Positions 17,853 to 26,284 of a DNA stretch of 64,000 bases are shown one piece after another. The position numbers and the translations under genes were made by a program. Each line of letters opens with the position of its first letter. Positions within the stretch are counted from its first letter, which is position 1. The DNA comes from Nitratifractor salsuginis DSM 16511 (GTDB taxonomy: Bacteria; Campylobacterota; Campylobacteria; Campylobacterales; Sulfurovaceae). Under the pieces are notes generated by a model. It was not told where the DNA came from, ran no database searches, and saw only the letters and a list, made by a program, of their open reading frames with translations. The stretch lies in the NCBI RefSeq assembly GCF_000186245.1, contig NC_014935.1, positions 496,001-560,000 of the forward strand, given 5' to 3'.

Positions 17853-18417
17853 AATGAGCTTATGGGCGCTCAGCCTTTTGCTTGCTTTGGGAACGGTCGG
17901 TTGCGGTAAGAAAGAATCCCAAAGCCAGGGGGAAGGGGCCTCAGGCAATGCTGCGCCGCAGATCAAAGTGACGCAGGGGGCTGTGAAGATTCAAAAGGAG
18001 TCCAAAAAGTCCGAAGCCAACAGCGGGCAGTTCTACTACTCCTACAACACCGAGAAGAACAGCAGCGACGAAAATCCGCCCAAGACCCGCACGACGCTCG
18101 ATGCCTATCTGCATATCCATTCGCCCTACGAGCGGATTCAGATCAACCTTATGATCAAAAAGCTGAGCAAGGATTTCATTGTCCGCTGTTCTCCCTGTCA
18201 CGACGACTATGCCAACGGAGTGATCGGACCTTCGCTTCTGGGCAAGAGTGGAGATTATATCTATCAGCATCTGATCGACTTCAAGACGGGTAAAAAGAAA
18301 AACGTTTTGATGAAAGAGCTGGTTTCTCAGATCGACGATGCAAAACTCAAGGCGATCGCCGATGAAATCGCGGCGTTTAACAAACAAATCCAAAAACTTC
18401 GGGAGGGGAGAAAATGA
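17845..18417 (+). CDS. nosC1: NosC1, lipoprotein cytochrome c
   Basis: A 190-residue monohaem cytochrome c. ATG 17845 gives a lipoprotein signal ending LALGTVGC, with the lipidated Cys at residue 20. The haem motif is CSPCH in the C-terminal third, followed by GPSLLGKSG and a distant Met, as in small c-type cytochromes. In Wolinella-type clusters NosC1 and NosC2 relay electrons from NosGH to NosZ. It overlaps nosC2 by 4 bases, and the two C-terminal halves are clearly homologous. Confidence 0.9.
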   Translation: MRKMSLWALSLLLALGTVGCGKKESQSQGEGASGNAAPQIKVTQGAVKIQKESKKSEANSGQFYYSYNTEKNSSDENPPKTRTTLDAYLHIHSPYERIQINLMIKKLSKDFIVRCSPCHDDYANGVIGPSLLGKSGDYIYQHLIDFKTGKKKNVLMKELVSQIDDAKLKAIADEIAAFNKQIQKLREGRK

Positions 18418-18938
18418 TTCGACATATCATCGCGGCTATCGCAACACTGTTGGCTCTGTGGGCTATGTATTACATGTATCAACTGGATGTAGAAGCCAAT
18501 CGCTTCGGGGAGATCCAAAAGCTGCTTGAGCGGACCAAGATGGAAGTCAAGGTTGAGAAAAAAGAGCCGACACAGGTAGTGCAGGCAGCTTCGGCCCCCA
18601 GTGCCGATAAGGAAGCGAAGAAAAAAGAGGATGAGCTTCAGAAGAAACTCAAAGCCCTGCGTGAGCGGGCCGGAAACGCTATGGCATTCAAGGTCAGCCC
18701 TCTGTATAAGCAGAAGTGCTCCTCCTGCCACGGAGTCAACGGCGAAGGGATCATCGGTCCCAGACTCATCGGCAAATCCAGCGACTATGTTCTCAAGGCG
18801 CTTGAGGATTTCAAGAGCGGCAAGCGAAAGAACTACGTGATGTACGGCCTGCTTTCGAAAATGGATGAAAGCCAGCTCAAAGCTTTGGCCGACGAGATCG
18901 GAACCTTTGAAGCGAAGCTCAAAGCCCAGGGCAACTGA
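18414..18938 (+). CDS. nosC2: NosC2, membrane-anchored cytochrome c
   Basis: A 174-residue monohaem cytochrome c with an uncleaved N-terminal helix (about 4-24), a Lys/Glu-rich coiled linker and a haem motif CSSCH followed by GVNGEGIIGPRLIGKS. It is paralogous to NosC1 over the haem domain. It is expected to sit on the periplasmic face of the membrane and take part in electron delivery to NosZ. Confidence 0.9.
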   Translation: MIRHIIAAIATLLALWAMYYMYQLDVEANRFGEIQKLLERTKMEVKVEKKEPTQVVQAASAPSADKEAKKKEDELQKKLKALRERAGNAMAFKVSPLYKQKCSSCHGVNGEGIIGPRLIGKSSDYVLKALEDFKSGKRKNYVMYGLLSKMDESQLKALADEIGTFEAKLKAQGN

Positions 18939-18968
18939 GCCCATCCTCGAGGAGGAGAAGGATAGATT

Positions 18969-19880
18969 ATGGATCGATACAACAGTTCAATTCGCGACAT
19001 CCTCAATGCGTCGTTCTTTTCGACGTTCTACTATCGGACACGGGAAGGAAAAATACGCCCTACGTGGCGTTTCTGGCGCTGGATGAGTGTCATTCTCATC
19101 AACATCGCCTTTTTCCTCTCCTACCATATCGACATTCAGCTGCTCGAAGGTACCATGAGCGGATCGCGTCTGCTGGGCTTTCACCTGATCGATCTCTTTA
19201 CGGCGTTGGAGACCTGGGCGGCTACCCATACGATCCACACCAATATGATCATCGGTTCGGTGACCATTGCGGTCTTTTACCTGCTGGTCGGGGGTAAGAG
19301 CTTCTGTGCCTGGGCCTGCCCCTACGGGATCTTGAGCGAGATCGGAGAGTATTGGCATCAGAAGCTGGTCCGCAAAAAGATCATCAAAGAACGCAGTTGG
19401 GATCCGAGGATCCGTTTCGCTTTCTGGGCGGTTTTTCTTGTCGTCACGTTCATCGACGGCTTCTTGGTTTTCGAAGTGATCAATCCCATCGGAATCCTCA
19501 GCCGTTTCATCGTCTACGGCTGGAGTCTGGCGATCGTCTGGGTTTTGGTTATTTTGCTCTTCGAGATCTTCTACTCCCGGCGGATGTGGTGCAAATATAT
19601 CTGCCCGGTGGGGACCACCTACAATCTGCTGGGCTGGGTGAGCGCCACGAAGGTCCAATGGGATATGGAGAAGTGCGATCACTGCGGCGCCTGTCTGGAC
19701 GCTTGCTTTGAGAACCACGTGTTGGAATTCATCAAGCCCAAACACGACAAAGAGCGCAAAGAGAAGGGCATCACCAAGCAGATCGTCGTCAACGGGGACT
19801 GCACCCTCTGCGCCCGTTGTTTCGATGTCTGCCATACCGATGCCTACAATTACACATTCCGGCTGAAGGATCTGGTGTGA
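18969..19880 (+). CDS. nosH: NosH, NapH-like quinol dehydrogenase
   Basis: A 303-residue membrane iron-sulfur protein of the NapH family that oxidises menaquinol and passes electrons to NosG. It has four or more helices in the first two thirds, two Cys motifs in the membrane part (CAWACPYG and CKYICPVG), and a C-terminal pair of ferredoxin clusters, CDHCGACLDAC and CTLCARCFDVC. The ATG at 18969 is preceded by GAGGAGAAGG. The 3' end overlaps nosF. Confidence 0.94.
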   Translation: MDRYNSSIRDILNASFFSTFYYRTREGKIRPTWRFWRWMSVILINIAFFLSYHIDIQLLEGTMSGSRLLGFHLIDLFTALETWAATHTIHTNMIIGSVTIAVFYLLVGGKSFCAWACPYGILSEIGEYWHQKLVRKKIIKERSWDPRIRFAFWAVFLVVTFIDGFLVFEVINPIGILSRFIVYGWSLAIVWVLVILLFEIFYSRRMWCKYICPVGTTYNLLGWVSATKVQWDMEKCDHCGACLDACFENHVLEFIKPKHDKERKEKGITKQIVVNGDCTLCARCFDVCHTDAYNYTFRLKDLV

Positions 19881-20530
19881 GTCCTCTCATCGAGATCCGC
19901 AACGCCCGCAAAAAGTTTATGGGCACCCCGGTGCTCGACGGCATTACCCTCTCCATCGAGGCGGGAGAACGGATTGCTATGCTCGGACCCAACGGGGCGG
20001 GTAAAACGACCCTGGTGCGTTCGATGTTGGGCTTCTACCATCTCGATGAGGGGGAGATCCGTGTGATGGGCAAAGATCCGATCCGTGATCGGGTAGAGGT
20101 GCTACGGCATATCGGTTTTATCCCCCAGCTCCCTCCGCCGGTGAAGTTGAGTCTGGATGAGCTGTTGATGTATATCGAACGCAGCACCGGCACGCCCAAA
20201 GGTGCGGTGATCGCCCAGGCGGAGCGGATGGCGCTGGATGTGAAGCAGCATGCCTCCAAACCCTTTTTCAAACTCTCCGGAGGGATGAAGCAGAAATTGC
20301 TCATCGCCATCGCCCTGGCCAGACGGAGTCGGCTCTTTGTCTTCGATGAACCGACCGCCAGCCTCGATCCCAAGGCACGGGAACTCTTCTATCGGCTCCT
20401 CTCGGATCTCGATTATGACTATTCGGCGATTTACATCACGCACCGGCTCGAAGAGCTCGAAGGATTGATCAACCGCAAAATCTATATGGAACTGGGAAAG
20501 GTGGTCGAGGATGAACCGATCGCGACGTGA
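19877..20530 (+). CDS. nosF: NosF, ABC transporter ATPase
   Basis: A 217-residue cytoplasmic ATPase that pairs with NosY for CuZ assembly in NosZ. I use the GTG at 19877, overlapping the nosH stop; an upstream in-frame start would run back into nosH. Walker A is GPNGAGKTT, the signature is LSGGMKQK and Walker B is LFVFDEP. The 3' end overlaps the following nosL by 20 bases. Confidence 0.93.
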   Translation: MSPLIEIRNARKKFMGTPVLDGITLSIEAGERIAMLGPNGAGKTTLVRSMLGFYHLDEGEIRVMGKDPIRDRVEVLRHIGFIPQLPPPVKLSLDELLMYIERSTGTPKGAVIAQAERMALDVKQHASKPFFKLSGGMKQKLLIAIALARRSRLFVFDEPTASLDPKARELFYRLLSDLDYDYSAIYITHRLEELEGLINRKIYMELGKVVEDEPIAT

Positions 20531-20993
20531 TTTTCTCTTGGTGACACTGGGAGTGGCCCTTCCTCTGTTTTCCGGATGCAAAGAGCGTCAAAAGGATGGA
20601 GCGGAGCCGGTGCACTGGGACCGGGATATGTGCGAGCGATGCAAAATGGTGCTCAGCGAGCGGAAATATGCCGCGGAAATCACCAATCCCAACACAGGCA
20701 AAACGTATAAATTCGACGATATCGGCTGTGCCGTACTCTGGATGGACGAAGAGCATATCCCCTGGAAGGACCGGGCGAAGATCTGGGTGACCGACGCCAA
20801 AACCGGCCAATGGCTCGATGCGCGAAAAGCGCTCTATACTGACGATTCGATCACACCGATGGCGTATGGGATCGCTGCATTCAGCGAAAAAACCTTTCCC
20901 AAAGGCCACAAAGTTCTCCACTTCAAGGAAGCGGCAGAGGTCATTCGAAAAATCGAAGCGAAAAATAATGAACTGCGGGGGGTAAAACCGTGA
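20511..20993 (+). CDS. nosL: NosL-family copper-binding lipoprotein
   Basis: A 160-residue NosL-type protein believed to deliver Cu(I) to apo-NosZ in the periplasm. It has the copper motif MCERCKM, followed by FDDIGCAVLW and the conserved KDRAKIWVTD segment. The N-terminus (RRDFLLVTLGVALPLFSGC) combines a twin-arginine-like stretch with a lipobox Cys. It sits between nosF and nosY instead of after nosY as in Wolinella-type clusters. A second NosL-like gene follows nosY. Confidence 0.92.
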   Translation: MNRSRRDFLLVTLGVALPLFSGCKERQKDGAEPVHWDRDMCERCKMVLSERKYAAEITNPNTGKTYKFDDIGCAVLWMDEEHIPWKDRAKIWVTDAKTGQWLDARKALYTDDSITPMAYGIAAFSEKTFPKGHKVLHFKEAAEVIRKIEAKNNELRGVKP

Positions 20994-21817
20994 AAAATCT
21001 GCTGCTGGTAGCCTATCTCGACATCCGGGAGTCGCTACGATCGAAATGGTTCTACGTCTACGCCGTAGTCTTCGGCGGGCTGATGGGGCTCTTTTTTATC
21101 AGCGGGATCACCGATTCGGTGGTAATGGGCTTTACAGGCCTGAGCCGCCTTCTGCTGGTCTTTATCCAGGTGACGATTATCATCCTGCCCATTTTTATCC
21201 TGATCACCACCGTCAAATCGATCTCTGCCGACCGGGAGAGCAATATCCTCGAATATATGCTCTCTTTCCCCATTTCCCTGCGCGATTATTACTGGGGTAA
21301 ATTTCTGGGCCGTTTCGTCACCGTTTTTGTGCCGGTGATCTTCGCGTTGATCATCGGTGTGGCCTGGGGGGCGCTCAAAGGAGCGGCCATCCCCTGGGCG
21401 ATGGTGCTGCTCTACTCGGCTTTGATCTTTTCACTCTGTATCGTTTTCCTGGGGATCGCCTTTTTCATCTCGACCACCGTGAAATCCCACGACATGGCTT
21501 TGGGAATCGCCTTTATGACCTGGATTATCCTGCTGGCTTTCATCGATGTCGCCCTGATCGGCCTGATGATGCAAAACCGCATCTCCGACGGGGTGATCAT
21601 CACGATCGCGATGCTCAATCCGATGGAAGCCTTCCGGATCGGGGCGATTGCCCTCTTCGATCCGGAGCTGACGGTGATCGGACCGGTGGCCTATTATCTG
21701 CTCGATTCACTGGGGCATACGCTCCTGATGCTCTATGCGGTTCTCTATCCGATCGTTTTGGGAATGGTGTTTGCACTTTTGGGTTATACTCTATTCCGAC
21801 GCAAAGATCTACTGTAG
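20990..21817 (+). CDS. nosY: NosY, ABC transporter permease
   Basis: A 275-residue membrane subunit with six predicted helices and a conserved ADRESNILEYMLS coupling region. With NosF and NosD it forms the complex needed for CuZ maturation. The start is GTG 20990, overlapping the preceding stop (GTGA). Confidence 0.93.
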   Translation: MKNLLLVAYLDIRESLRSKWFYVYAVVFGGLMGLFFISGITDSVVMGFTGLSRLLLVFIQVTIIILPIFILITTVKSISADRESNILEYMLSFPISLRDYYWGKFLGRFVTVFVPVIFALIIGVAWGALKGAAIPWAMVLLYSALIFSLCIVFLGIAFFISTTVKSHDMALGIAFMTWIILLAFIDVALIGLMMQNRISDGVIITIAMLNPMEAFRIGAIALFDPELTVIGPVAYYLLDSLGHTLLMLYAVLYPIVLGMVFALLGYTLFRRKDLL

Positions 21818-21835
21818 TCTATGGAGGATAAAAGA

Positions 21836-22372
21836 ATGAAAAACGCTCAAAGAATTTCTACCTGTGTATTGACGCTTCTGACCTGCGGGTTTTTGTGGGC
21901 TGGAGAGAGCAATATAACCACTCCCGCCAAGGGGACGGTTCCCGCCGCTTCTGTCAAAGTGTGGGGGAACAGTTTGGATCCGGTCTACAAAATTCCGGTA
22001 AACAAGCTTCCGAAATTTACGACCGAGATGATCCTGAAAAACGGGAAAAAGATCCGTTTTGCCTCGGTAAAGTCGATGCTCAACTTCTATTACCATCCCG
22101 AAAAGTATCCTCTCTACAAAGTCCGCAGCCGCCGTGCGATTCGTCAAATGTTTGTCAAAGACTATCTCAGCGGAGAAAGAATCCCTCTGCAGAACGCCTG
22201 GTTCGTTTTCGGTTCCCGGCTTATGGGGCCGCACGGAGATGACCTCATCCCTCTGAGTAGCCGTACCCGGGCGGAGCTTTTTACCAAGCGCTACGGCGGG
22301 ACGAAGATTATGAGTTTCAAAGAGGTTGGTGACAAGGGTTACGGCCTGATCCACTATCTGGATATGATGTGA
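21836..22372 (+). CDS. Second NosL-like protein without the copper Cys motif
   Basis: A 178-residue exported protein; the ATG at 21836 has GGAGG at 21823-21827. It has a signal peptide ending near LLTCGFLWA and a NosL-like body (FASVKSMLNFYYHPEKY, NAWFVFGSRLMGPHGDDLIP). This resembles the C-terminal part of the NosL-like protein at 29810 (GSKLYGPMGNELIPF). The MCxxCxM motif is absent, and after the signal peptide no cysteines remain. It may therefore be a scaffold, or bind copper through Met and His. It is the last nos gene before the PAS protein. Confidence 0.75.
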   Translation: MKNAQRISTCVLTLLTCGFLWAGESNITTPAKGTVPAASVKVWGNSLDPVYKIPVNKLPKFTTEMILKNGKKIRFASVKSMLNFYYHPEKYPLYKVRSRRAIRQMFVKDYLSGERIPLQNAWFVFGSRLMGPHGDDLIPLSSRTRAELFTKRYGGTKIMSFKEVGDKGYGLIHYLDMM

Positions 22373-22397
22373 TGTCAAAGTGCAAAGGAGAGAAGCG

Positions 22398-22919
22398 ATG
22401 AAACGTCCCGAACCAAAAAACGAAGAGATCGAACTGAAAAACAATGTCTACATCGAGAGTGACACCGATACCAAGGGGATCATCACCTACGCCAACGACT
22501 ATTTCGCTGAAATCTCCGGGTACACCCCCGAAGAGTTGGTGGGCCAGCCCCATAACATCGTGCGCCACCCCGATATGCCCAGGATTCTTTTCAAACTCCT
22601 CTGGGATCGCCTCCAGAAAGACCAAAATTTTATCGCCGCGGTAAAAAACCTGGCCAAGGACGGCCGTTACTACTGGGTCTTTACCGATTTCGAACCGATC
22701 AAAGACTCCGAAGGCAAGACCGTGGGATACAAAGCGGCCCGCAAGAAGATTTCCCACCACGTCACCGATCTGCTCGATCCGCTTTACAAAAAGCTGACCG
22801 AAATCGAAAAAGAGGGCGGCATGGAAGCTTCCGAAAAATATCTCAACGAATTTCTTGCCGAGCATGGGGATGATATTACCGTGGATAATCTCCTGGAGAA
22901 TATTCACCGCCTCTATTGA
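22398..22919 (+). CDS. PAS-domain protein, Aer-like energy sensor
   Basis: A 173-residue cytoplasmic protein starting at ATG 22398 (AAGGAGAG upstream). Residues about 15-125 are a PAS domain of the Aer type (SDTDTKGIITYANDYFAEIS, YTPEELVGQPHNIVRHPDMP, DGRYYWVF). Such domains often bind FAD and sense redox state. A short helical tail follows, with no kinase or chemoreceptor output, so it probably acts through a partner such as a chemotaxis kinase. It follows the nos genes closely, suggesting respiration-linked taxis; that is inference. Confidence 0.85.
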   Translation: MKRPEPKNEEIELKNNVYIESDTDTKGIITYANDYFAEISGYTPEELVGQPHNIVRHPDMPRILFKLLWDRLQKDQNFIAAVKNLAKDGRYYWVFTDFEPIKDSEGKTVGYKAARKKISHHVTDLLDPLYKKLTEIEKEGGMEASEKYLNEFLAEHGDDITVDNLLENIHRLY

Positions 22920-22920
22920 G

Positions 22921-22936
22921 CCATCCTCCCGGATGG
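22921..22936 (+). terminator. Hairpin ending the nos-PAS transcript
   Basis: CCATCC-TCCC-GGATGG forms a 6-bp stem immediately after the PAS gene stop, followed by ATGCTTTATTT. It is plausible as a weak factor-independent terminator. Confidence 0.5.
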
Positions 22937-22944
22937 ATGCTTTA

Positions 22945-22980
22945 TTTAACACTTCTGTAACATTTCTTTTTTACAATCTA
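22945..22980 (+). promoter_or_regulatory. Promoter with 11-bp direct repeat upstream of the regulator-exbBD-tonB operon
   Basis: TTAACAC-TTC-TGTAACATT is followed by a TACAATC -10. The same block, TTAACAC-AAA-TGTAACATT-N8-TACAATC, precedes the NosL-like gene at 28875. TAACA recurs 11 bp apart in direct orientation, the arrangement used by OmpR-family regulators. The gene controlled here encodes such a regulator. Confidence 0.6.
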
Positions 22981-23015
22981 TCCAAAGCTGCGAAGATAGA
23001 GGAGAGGGGAGTTCG

Positions 23016-23702
23016 GTGCAGACAAAACGAGGGATGAATTCGGGAGTGATCCTGCTTCTGGAAGATGACAAACTCTACAGTGAGACGATCGCCGATTTTC
23101 TGGAAGAAGAGGGGTATGAGGTTTGCGCCGTTTTGGAGCCTCGGAGTGCAATGGAGCTTTGCTACCGCCGTCACTTCGATCTCTATCTGCTGGACATCAA
23201 CCTTCCCTTCGATACGGGGCTCAATTTTTTACGTTCACTTCGGGAGAGCGGGGATGAAACCCCGGCGATCTTTTTGACTTCCCGGGAGGATCGGGCTTCC
23301 TTGATCGAGGGGTTGCGTATCGGCGCCGACGACTATCTTCGCAAACCGGTGGATCTGGAAGAATTGGCGCTCAGAGTACGCGCTACTCTGCGCCGGACGC
23401 AAGGGCCCGGAAGCTACGAGATCGACGGTTATCTGATCGACCAGGCGAAATACAGGATTTATAAAGCGGGCAGGGAAGTTCCCATCGAGCGTAAACCCTT
23501 CGAACTGCTTCAACTGCTGCTCAAAGCCGAAGGGGATGCTGTGAGTAACGAAGCGATCATTCAGGCTCTCTGGTCCAGTGCCGAAGAGGCAAGTTACGGA
23601 GCCATCCGGGTCTATGTCAGCCGGCTCAAAAAGCATTTCGGCGATCGGATCGAGAATATCCGCGGTGTAGGGTATCGGCTAAGATTGGAGGAGGAAGGAT
23701 GA
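23016..23702 (+). CDS. Orphan OmpR-family response regulator
   Basis: A 228-residue regulator from GTG 23016, which has GGGGAG upstream; an in-frame ATG at 23034 lacks a good site. The receiver has LLEDD, a phosphoacceptor Asp in YLLDINLP and LRKPVD. The DNA-binding domain ends in GAIRVYVSRLKK...IRGVGYRL. It is a close paralog of the regulator at 8251 (DDYLRKPVDL, FLTSREDRASL, IENIRGVGYR shared or nearly so) but has no kinase beside it. It leads an operon with exbB, exbD and tonB, each overlapping the next. It probably controls TonB-dependent metal uptake, perhaps using the kinase at 8937. Confidence 0.9.
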   Translation: MQTKRGMNSGVILLLEDDKLYSETIADFLEEEGYEVCAVLEPRSAMELCYRRHFDLYLLDINLPFDTGLNFLRSLRESGDETPAIFLTSREDRASLIEGLRIGADDYLRKPVDLEELALRVRATLRRTQGPGSYEIDGYLIDQAKYRIYKAGREVPIERKPFELLQLLLKAEGDAVSNEAIIQALWSSAEEASYGAIRVYVSRLKKHFGDRIENIRGVGYRLRLEEEG

Positions 23703-24136
23703 ATATCCATTGGATCAAAGAGATAGTGGATTACGGCATTTTGGGGACACTGGCACTGATGGGTTTCATCGCGCTCTGGGTCTATTTCGAGCGTTTGATT
23801 TTTTTTCGGAAGATCGATCTCGCGAGCTACCGCCACAAAGAGGCGTTGGAGACCGATTTGACCGCCAACACGACGATCCTCTCTTCGATCGGCTCCAGCG
23901 CCCCCTATATCGGGCTTCTGGGGACGGTGCTGGGGATCATCATCACCTTCTATCTGTTGGGACAGACCAAGCAGATGGATGCCGGAAGTATTATGACTTC
24001 CCTCTCCTTGGCGCTCAAGGCGACGGCGATGGGCCTGGTGGTGGCGATCCCTTCGATGCTCTTTTATAACCACGTGGTGCGCAAGATCGAAGTGCTGCAA
24101 AACCGCTGGGAGATCCTGCACGATCATGGCGATTAA
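23699..24136 (+). CDS. exbB: ExbB/TolQ-family proton channel protein
   Basis: A 145-residue inner-membrane protein with an N-terminal helix and two C-terminal helices. It contains the conserved block SSAPYIGLLGTVLGIIITFY and MTSLSLALKATAMGLVVAIPS. With ExbD it uses the proton gradient to energise TonB. It overlaps the regulator by 4 bases and exbD by 11. The short form is usual in Campylobacterota. Confidence 0.93.
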   Translation: MNIHWIKEIVDYGILGTLALMGFIALWVYFERLIFFRKIDLASYRHKEALETDLTANTTILSSIGSSAPYIGLLGTVLGIIITFYLLGQTKQMDAGSIMTSLSLALKATAMGLVVAIPSMLFYNHVVRKIEVLQNRWEILHDHGD

Positions 24137-24503
24137 GAAGTTTGATTCCATCAATGTCGTGCCGATGATCGACATTATGCTGGTACTGCTGGTGATCGTG
24201 TTGACCACGGCGACCTTTATCGCCAAAGGGGTGATCCCTCTCGAACTTCCTCAGGGTAAAAGTGCCGCCGAATATTCCCCCAAAGAGAAGATCCGTATCA
24301 GCGTCTCCAAAAAGGGGGAGATCTATCTGGGCGATCAGGCGGTGGACAAGGAGGCGCTCTCTGAGCGGCTCGCCGGCAAAGACCGCCAGCTCCCTGTCTA
24401 CCTCTCCTGTGACAAAGCGGCCCGCTACGATGCTTTTGTGGAGGTGCTCGACCGTCTCAAAGCCCTGGGATACGGGCATATCAATATCGTCACCACCAAA
24501 TGA
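24126..24503 (+). CDS. exbD: ExbD-family transport protein
   Basis: A 125-residue protein with one N-terminal helix holding the key Asp (NVVPMIDIMLVLLVIVL), followed by a periplasmic domain that begins with the ELPQGKSA-like motif and ends GYGHINIVT. It is a partner of ExbB. The stop overlaps the tonB start as ATGA. Confidence 0.93.
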   Translation: MAIKKFDSINVVPMIDIMLVLLVIVLTTATFIAKGVIPLELPQGKSAAEYSPKEKIRISVSKKGEIYLGDQAVDKEALSERLAGKDRQLPVYLSCDKAARYDAFVEVLDRLKALGYGHINIVTTK

Positions 24504-25396
24504 GACGCCTGCAGGCCTTTGTCTATGCCGCTGCCGTTTATGGGGCGCTGGGAGGTACCGCGGCGCTCCTGATCCATCAGTTCCCCAAATTGGCGATCTC
24601 CGAAGAGGCCCGCAGCACCGCCGTTACCCTCGTCAATCCCGAGCAGAGCACCTCCGCGTCCCAGTCGGTCAATTCCGAAGCTTCACCGGCCCCTGCCAAA
24701 GAGGCTGAGCCCCCAAAGACCCCGCCCAAGCCGGAACCCCCTGAAGTTTCCGAAGAGCCGCCTCCCGCGCCTCCACAGACTTCACCCGAAGAGCCTCCAA
24801 AAACGGAGCCCCCGAAGGAAGAGACTCCCCCTGAGCCGGTCGAGAAAGTGGAGGCGGTAGAGCATCCCGCGAACGATCAGGTGACCCTTCCGCCTCCAAA
24901 GCCGCTCAAAGCCCCCACCCCTTTCGATCCACAAAAACTGCTTGCCCTCAAGGCCCCTCTGCCTGAGCCCGAGGTCAAGAAGCACGTAGAGAAGGTGAAA
25001 CCGCCCCGGCAAAAAAAGCATAGAGTTTCCAAAAGAGCCCATAAAACCGCCCGGAAAATTTCACATCAAAAAAGAGGGAACAACAGTGTGCGCTCCCGGG
25101 CACGCCGCGGCGGAACGGCGCATGTCAACCGCCTGTTGGCCAGGATCAAACGGCGCATCGCCCGGAACAAGAGCTATCCCATTGCCGCGAAACGTCGCCG
25201 TCTACAGGGAACGGTGCGGGTGAGCTTCATCGTCACACGCAGCGGCGGCGTGAGAAATATCCGGGTCAGCGGCCCCAGGGCTTTTGCCGCTTCAGCCCGT
25301 TCGGCGGTGCGCCGGGCTTTCCCGGTGAGCGTGGGGGAGGCGGCGCCGGGGTTGCCCCGGCAGATGAGCGTGACGCTCTCCTATCGACTGCGTTAA
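24500..25396 (+). CDS. tonB: TonB energy-transducing protein
   Basis: A 298-residue protein with an N-terminal anchor helix, a long Pro/Glu/Lys-rich periplasmic spacer (about 50-165), a Lys/Arg/His-rich segment, and a C-terminal TonB domain (LARIKRRIARNKSYPIAAKR..., GTVRVSFIVTRSGG). It links the ExbBD motor to outer-membrane receptors such as the one at 26654. It is last in the regulator-exbB-exbD-tonB operon. Confidence 0.92.
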   Translation: MRRLQAFVYAAAVYGALGGTAALLIHQFPKLAISEEARSTAVTLVNPEQSTSASQSVNSEASPAPAKEAEPPKTPPKPEPPEVSEEPPPAPPQTSPEEPPKTEPPKEETPPEPVEKVEAVEHPANDQVTLPPPKPLKAPTPFDPQKLLALKAPLPEPEVKKHVEKVKPPRQKKHRVSKRAHKTARKISHQKRGNNSVRSRARRGGTAHVNRLLARIKRRIARNKSYPIAAKRRRLQGTVRVSFIVTRSGGVRNIRVSGPRAFAASARSAVRRAFPVSVGEAAPGLPRQMSVTLSYRLR

Positions 25397-25399
25397 AAA

Positions 25400-25497
25400 G
25401 CGGGTAGTGCGTAGTGGGCAGAGGGTAGTTGGAGGATTGAAGATGGATAATGGTGGATTATAGATTTCGGATTATTGGAGCTGAAGTAATGGTCCGT
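25400..25497. repeat. Heptamer array downstream of tonB
   Basis: About fourteen 7-bp units run in unbroken phase and drift in sequence: gcgggta, gtgcgta, gtgggca, gagggta, gttggag, gattgaa, gatggat, aatggtg, gattata, gatttcg, gattatt and on. The array fills most of the gap between tonB and the next gene. Confidence 0.85.
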
Positions 25498-25503
25498 TAA
25501 TAC

Positions 25504-25521
25504 GCTTATCCTAAGCTTATC
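25504..25521 (+). promoter_or_regulatory. Direct repeat GCTTATC, 11-bp period
   Basis: GCTTATC occurs at 25504-25510 and again at 25515-25521, spaced by one helical turn like an OmpR-type site. It lies 26 bases before the start codon at 25547. It may instead be a chance extension of the heptamer array just upstream. Confidence 0.35.
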
Positions 25522-25546
25522 GGTGAAATTCTCTTTAGGAGTCAGC

Positions 25547-26233
25547 ATGAAACATTCGCGATTGATCACGACAATCTTTTTAAGTCTTGGAGTTATGGGG
25601 GGTGTGGCTGCCGCCGCATCCCAAGAGAGCTCAGGGCAGCAGGCGAAGGCCGATACATCGGTATCACAAAAAGCCGCTCAGGTTTCTCAGGAGGCTCAAG
25701 AGGTCCAAGCCGCTCAGCAACAGGTTCAGGCCAAGGCCCTACAGGCACAGCAAAAGGCTCAAGCAACCTATAAAGCCATGCACACCGCCGCCAAAGAGCA
25801 AAAGCAGCAGGCTGTAGCGTCTGCCAAGGAGACGAAGGCCAAAGCGGCTCAGCATACAGCACAGGCACGGGGACGGCATACGGTACATCATGCCCATATG
25901 CAGGCCCATCATACTGCCCGGCATGTCCATGCCCATACCCATTCGGTCGTGCACCAGGCTCACTCCCATGCTCATCAACATGCCTCTAACGTATTAGGGT
26001 TTTTCAGTCATCACGCTTCATCGCATCACATGAACGCCATGGTGGCGCTCAACGGTCATTTTGGAGCGTAGGGCAACCACGGTAGCCACGGGGGCCATGG
26101 CGGTCACGGCGGTTTCGGTGGATTCGGCGGTTTCGGCGGAGGTCAAGGTGGAATGGGTGGTAGTGGTGCCGGGGGTGGCGCCGGTGGTGCCGGAGGCGGA
26201 TGTGGCGCTGGAGCCGGGGCCGGAGGTTTTTAA
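25547..26233 (+). pseudogene. Exported Ala/Gln/His-rich protein with in-frame amber codon and Gly-rich tail
   Basis: From ATG 25547 (TTTAGGAG upstream) 174 codons are open to a TAG at 26069-26071. The protein has a signal peptide ending near GVAAAA, an Ala/Gln/Lys-rich coiled-coil region, and a very His-rich segment (HHAHMQAHHTARHVHAHTHS). The same frame continues after the TAG for 53 codons of Gly-rich sequence (GNHGSHGGHGGFGGFGG... ending CGAGAGAGGF) to a TAA at 26231-26233. The continuation matches the His/Gly composition upstream, so the TAG probably interrupts a once longer protein or is read through. The 174-residue part may still work as a metal-binding periplasmic protein. I recognise no family. 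Confidence 0.7.
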
Positions 26234-26284
26234 AAGCATGCCTCGAACACCAGAGCCGTTTGGCATCCACGTGTAAACATTTCT

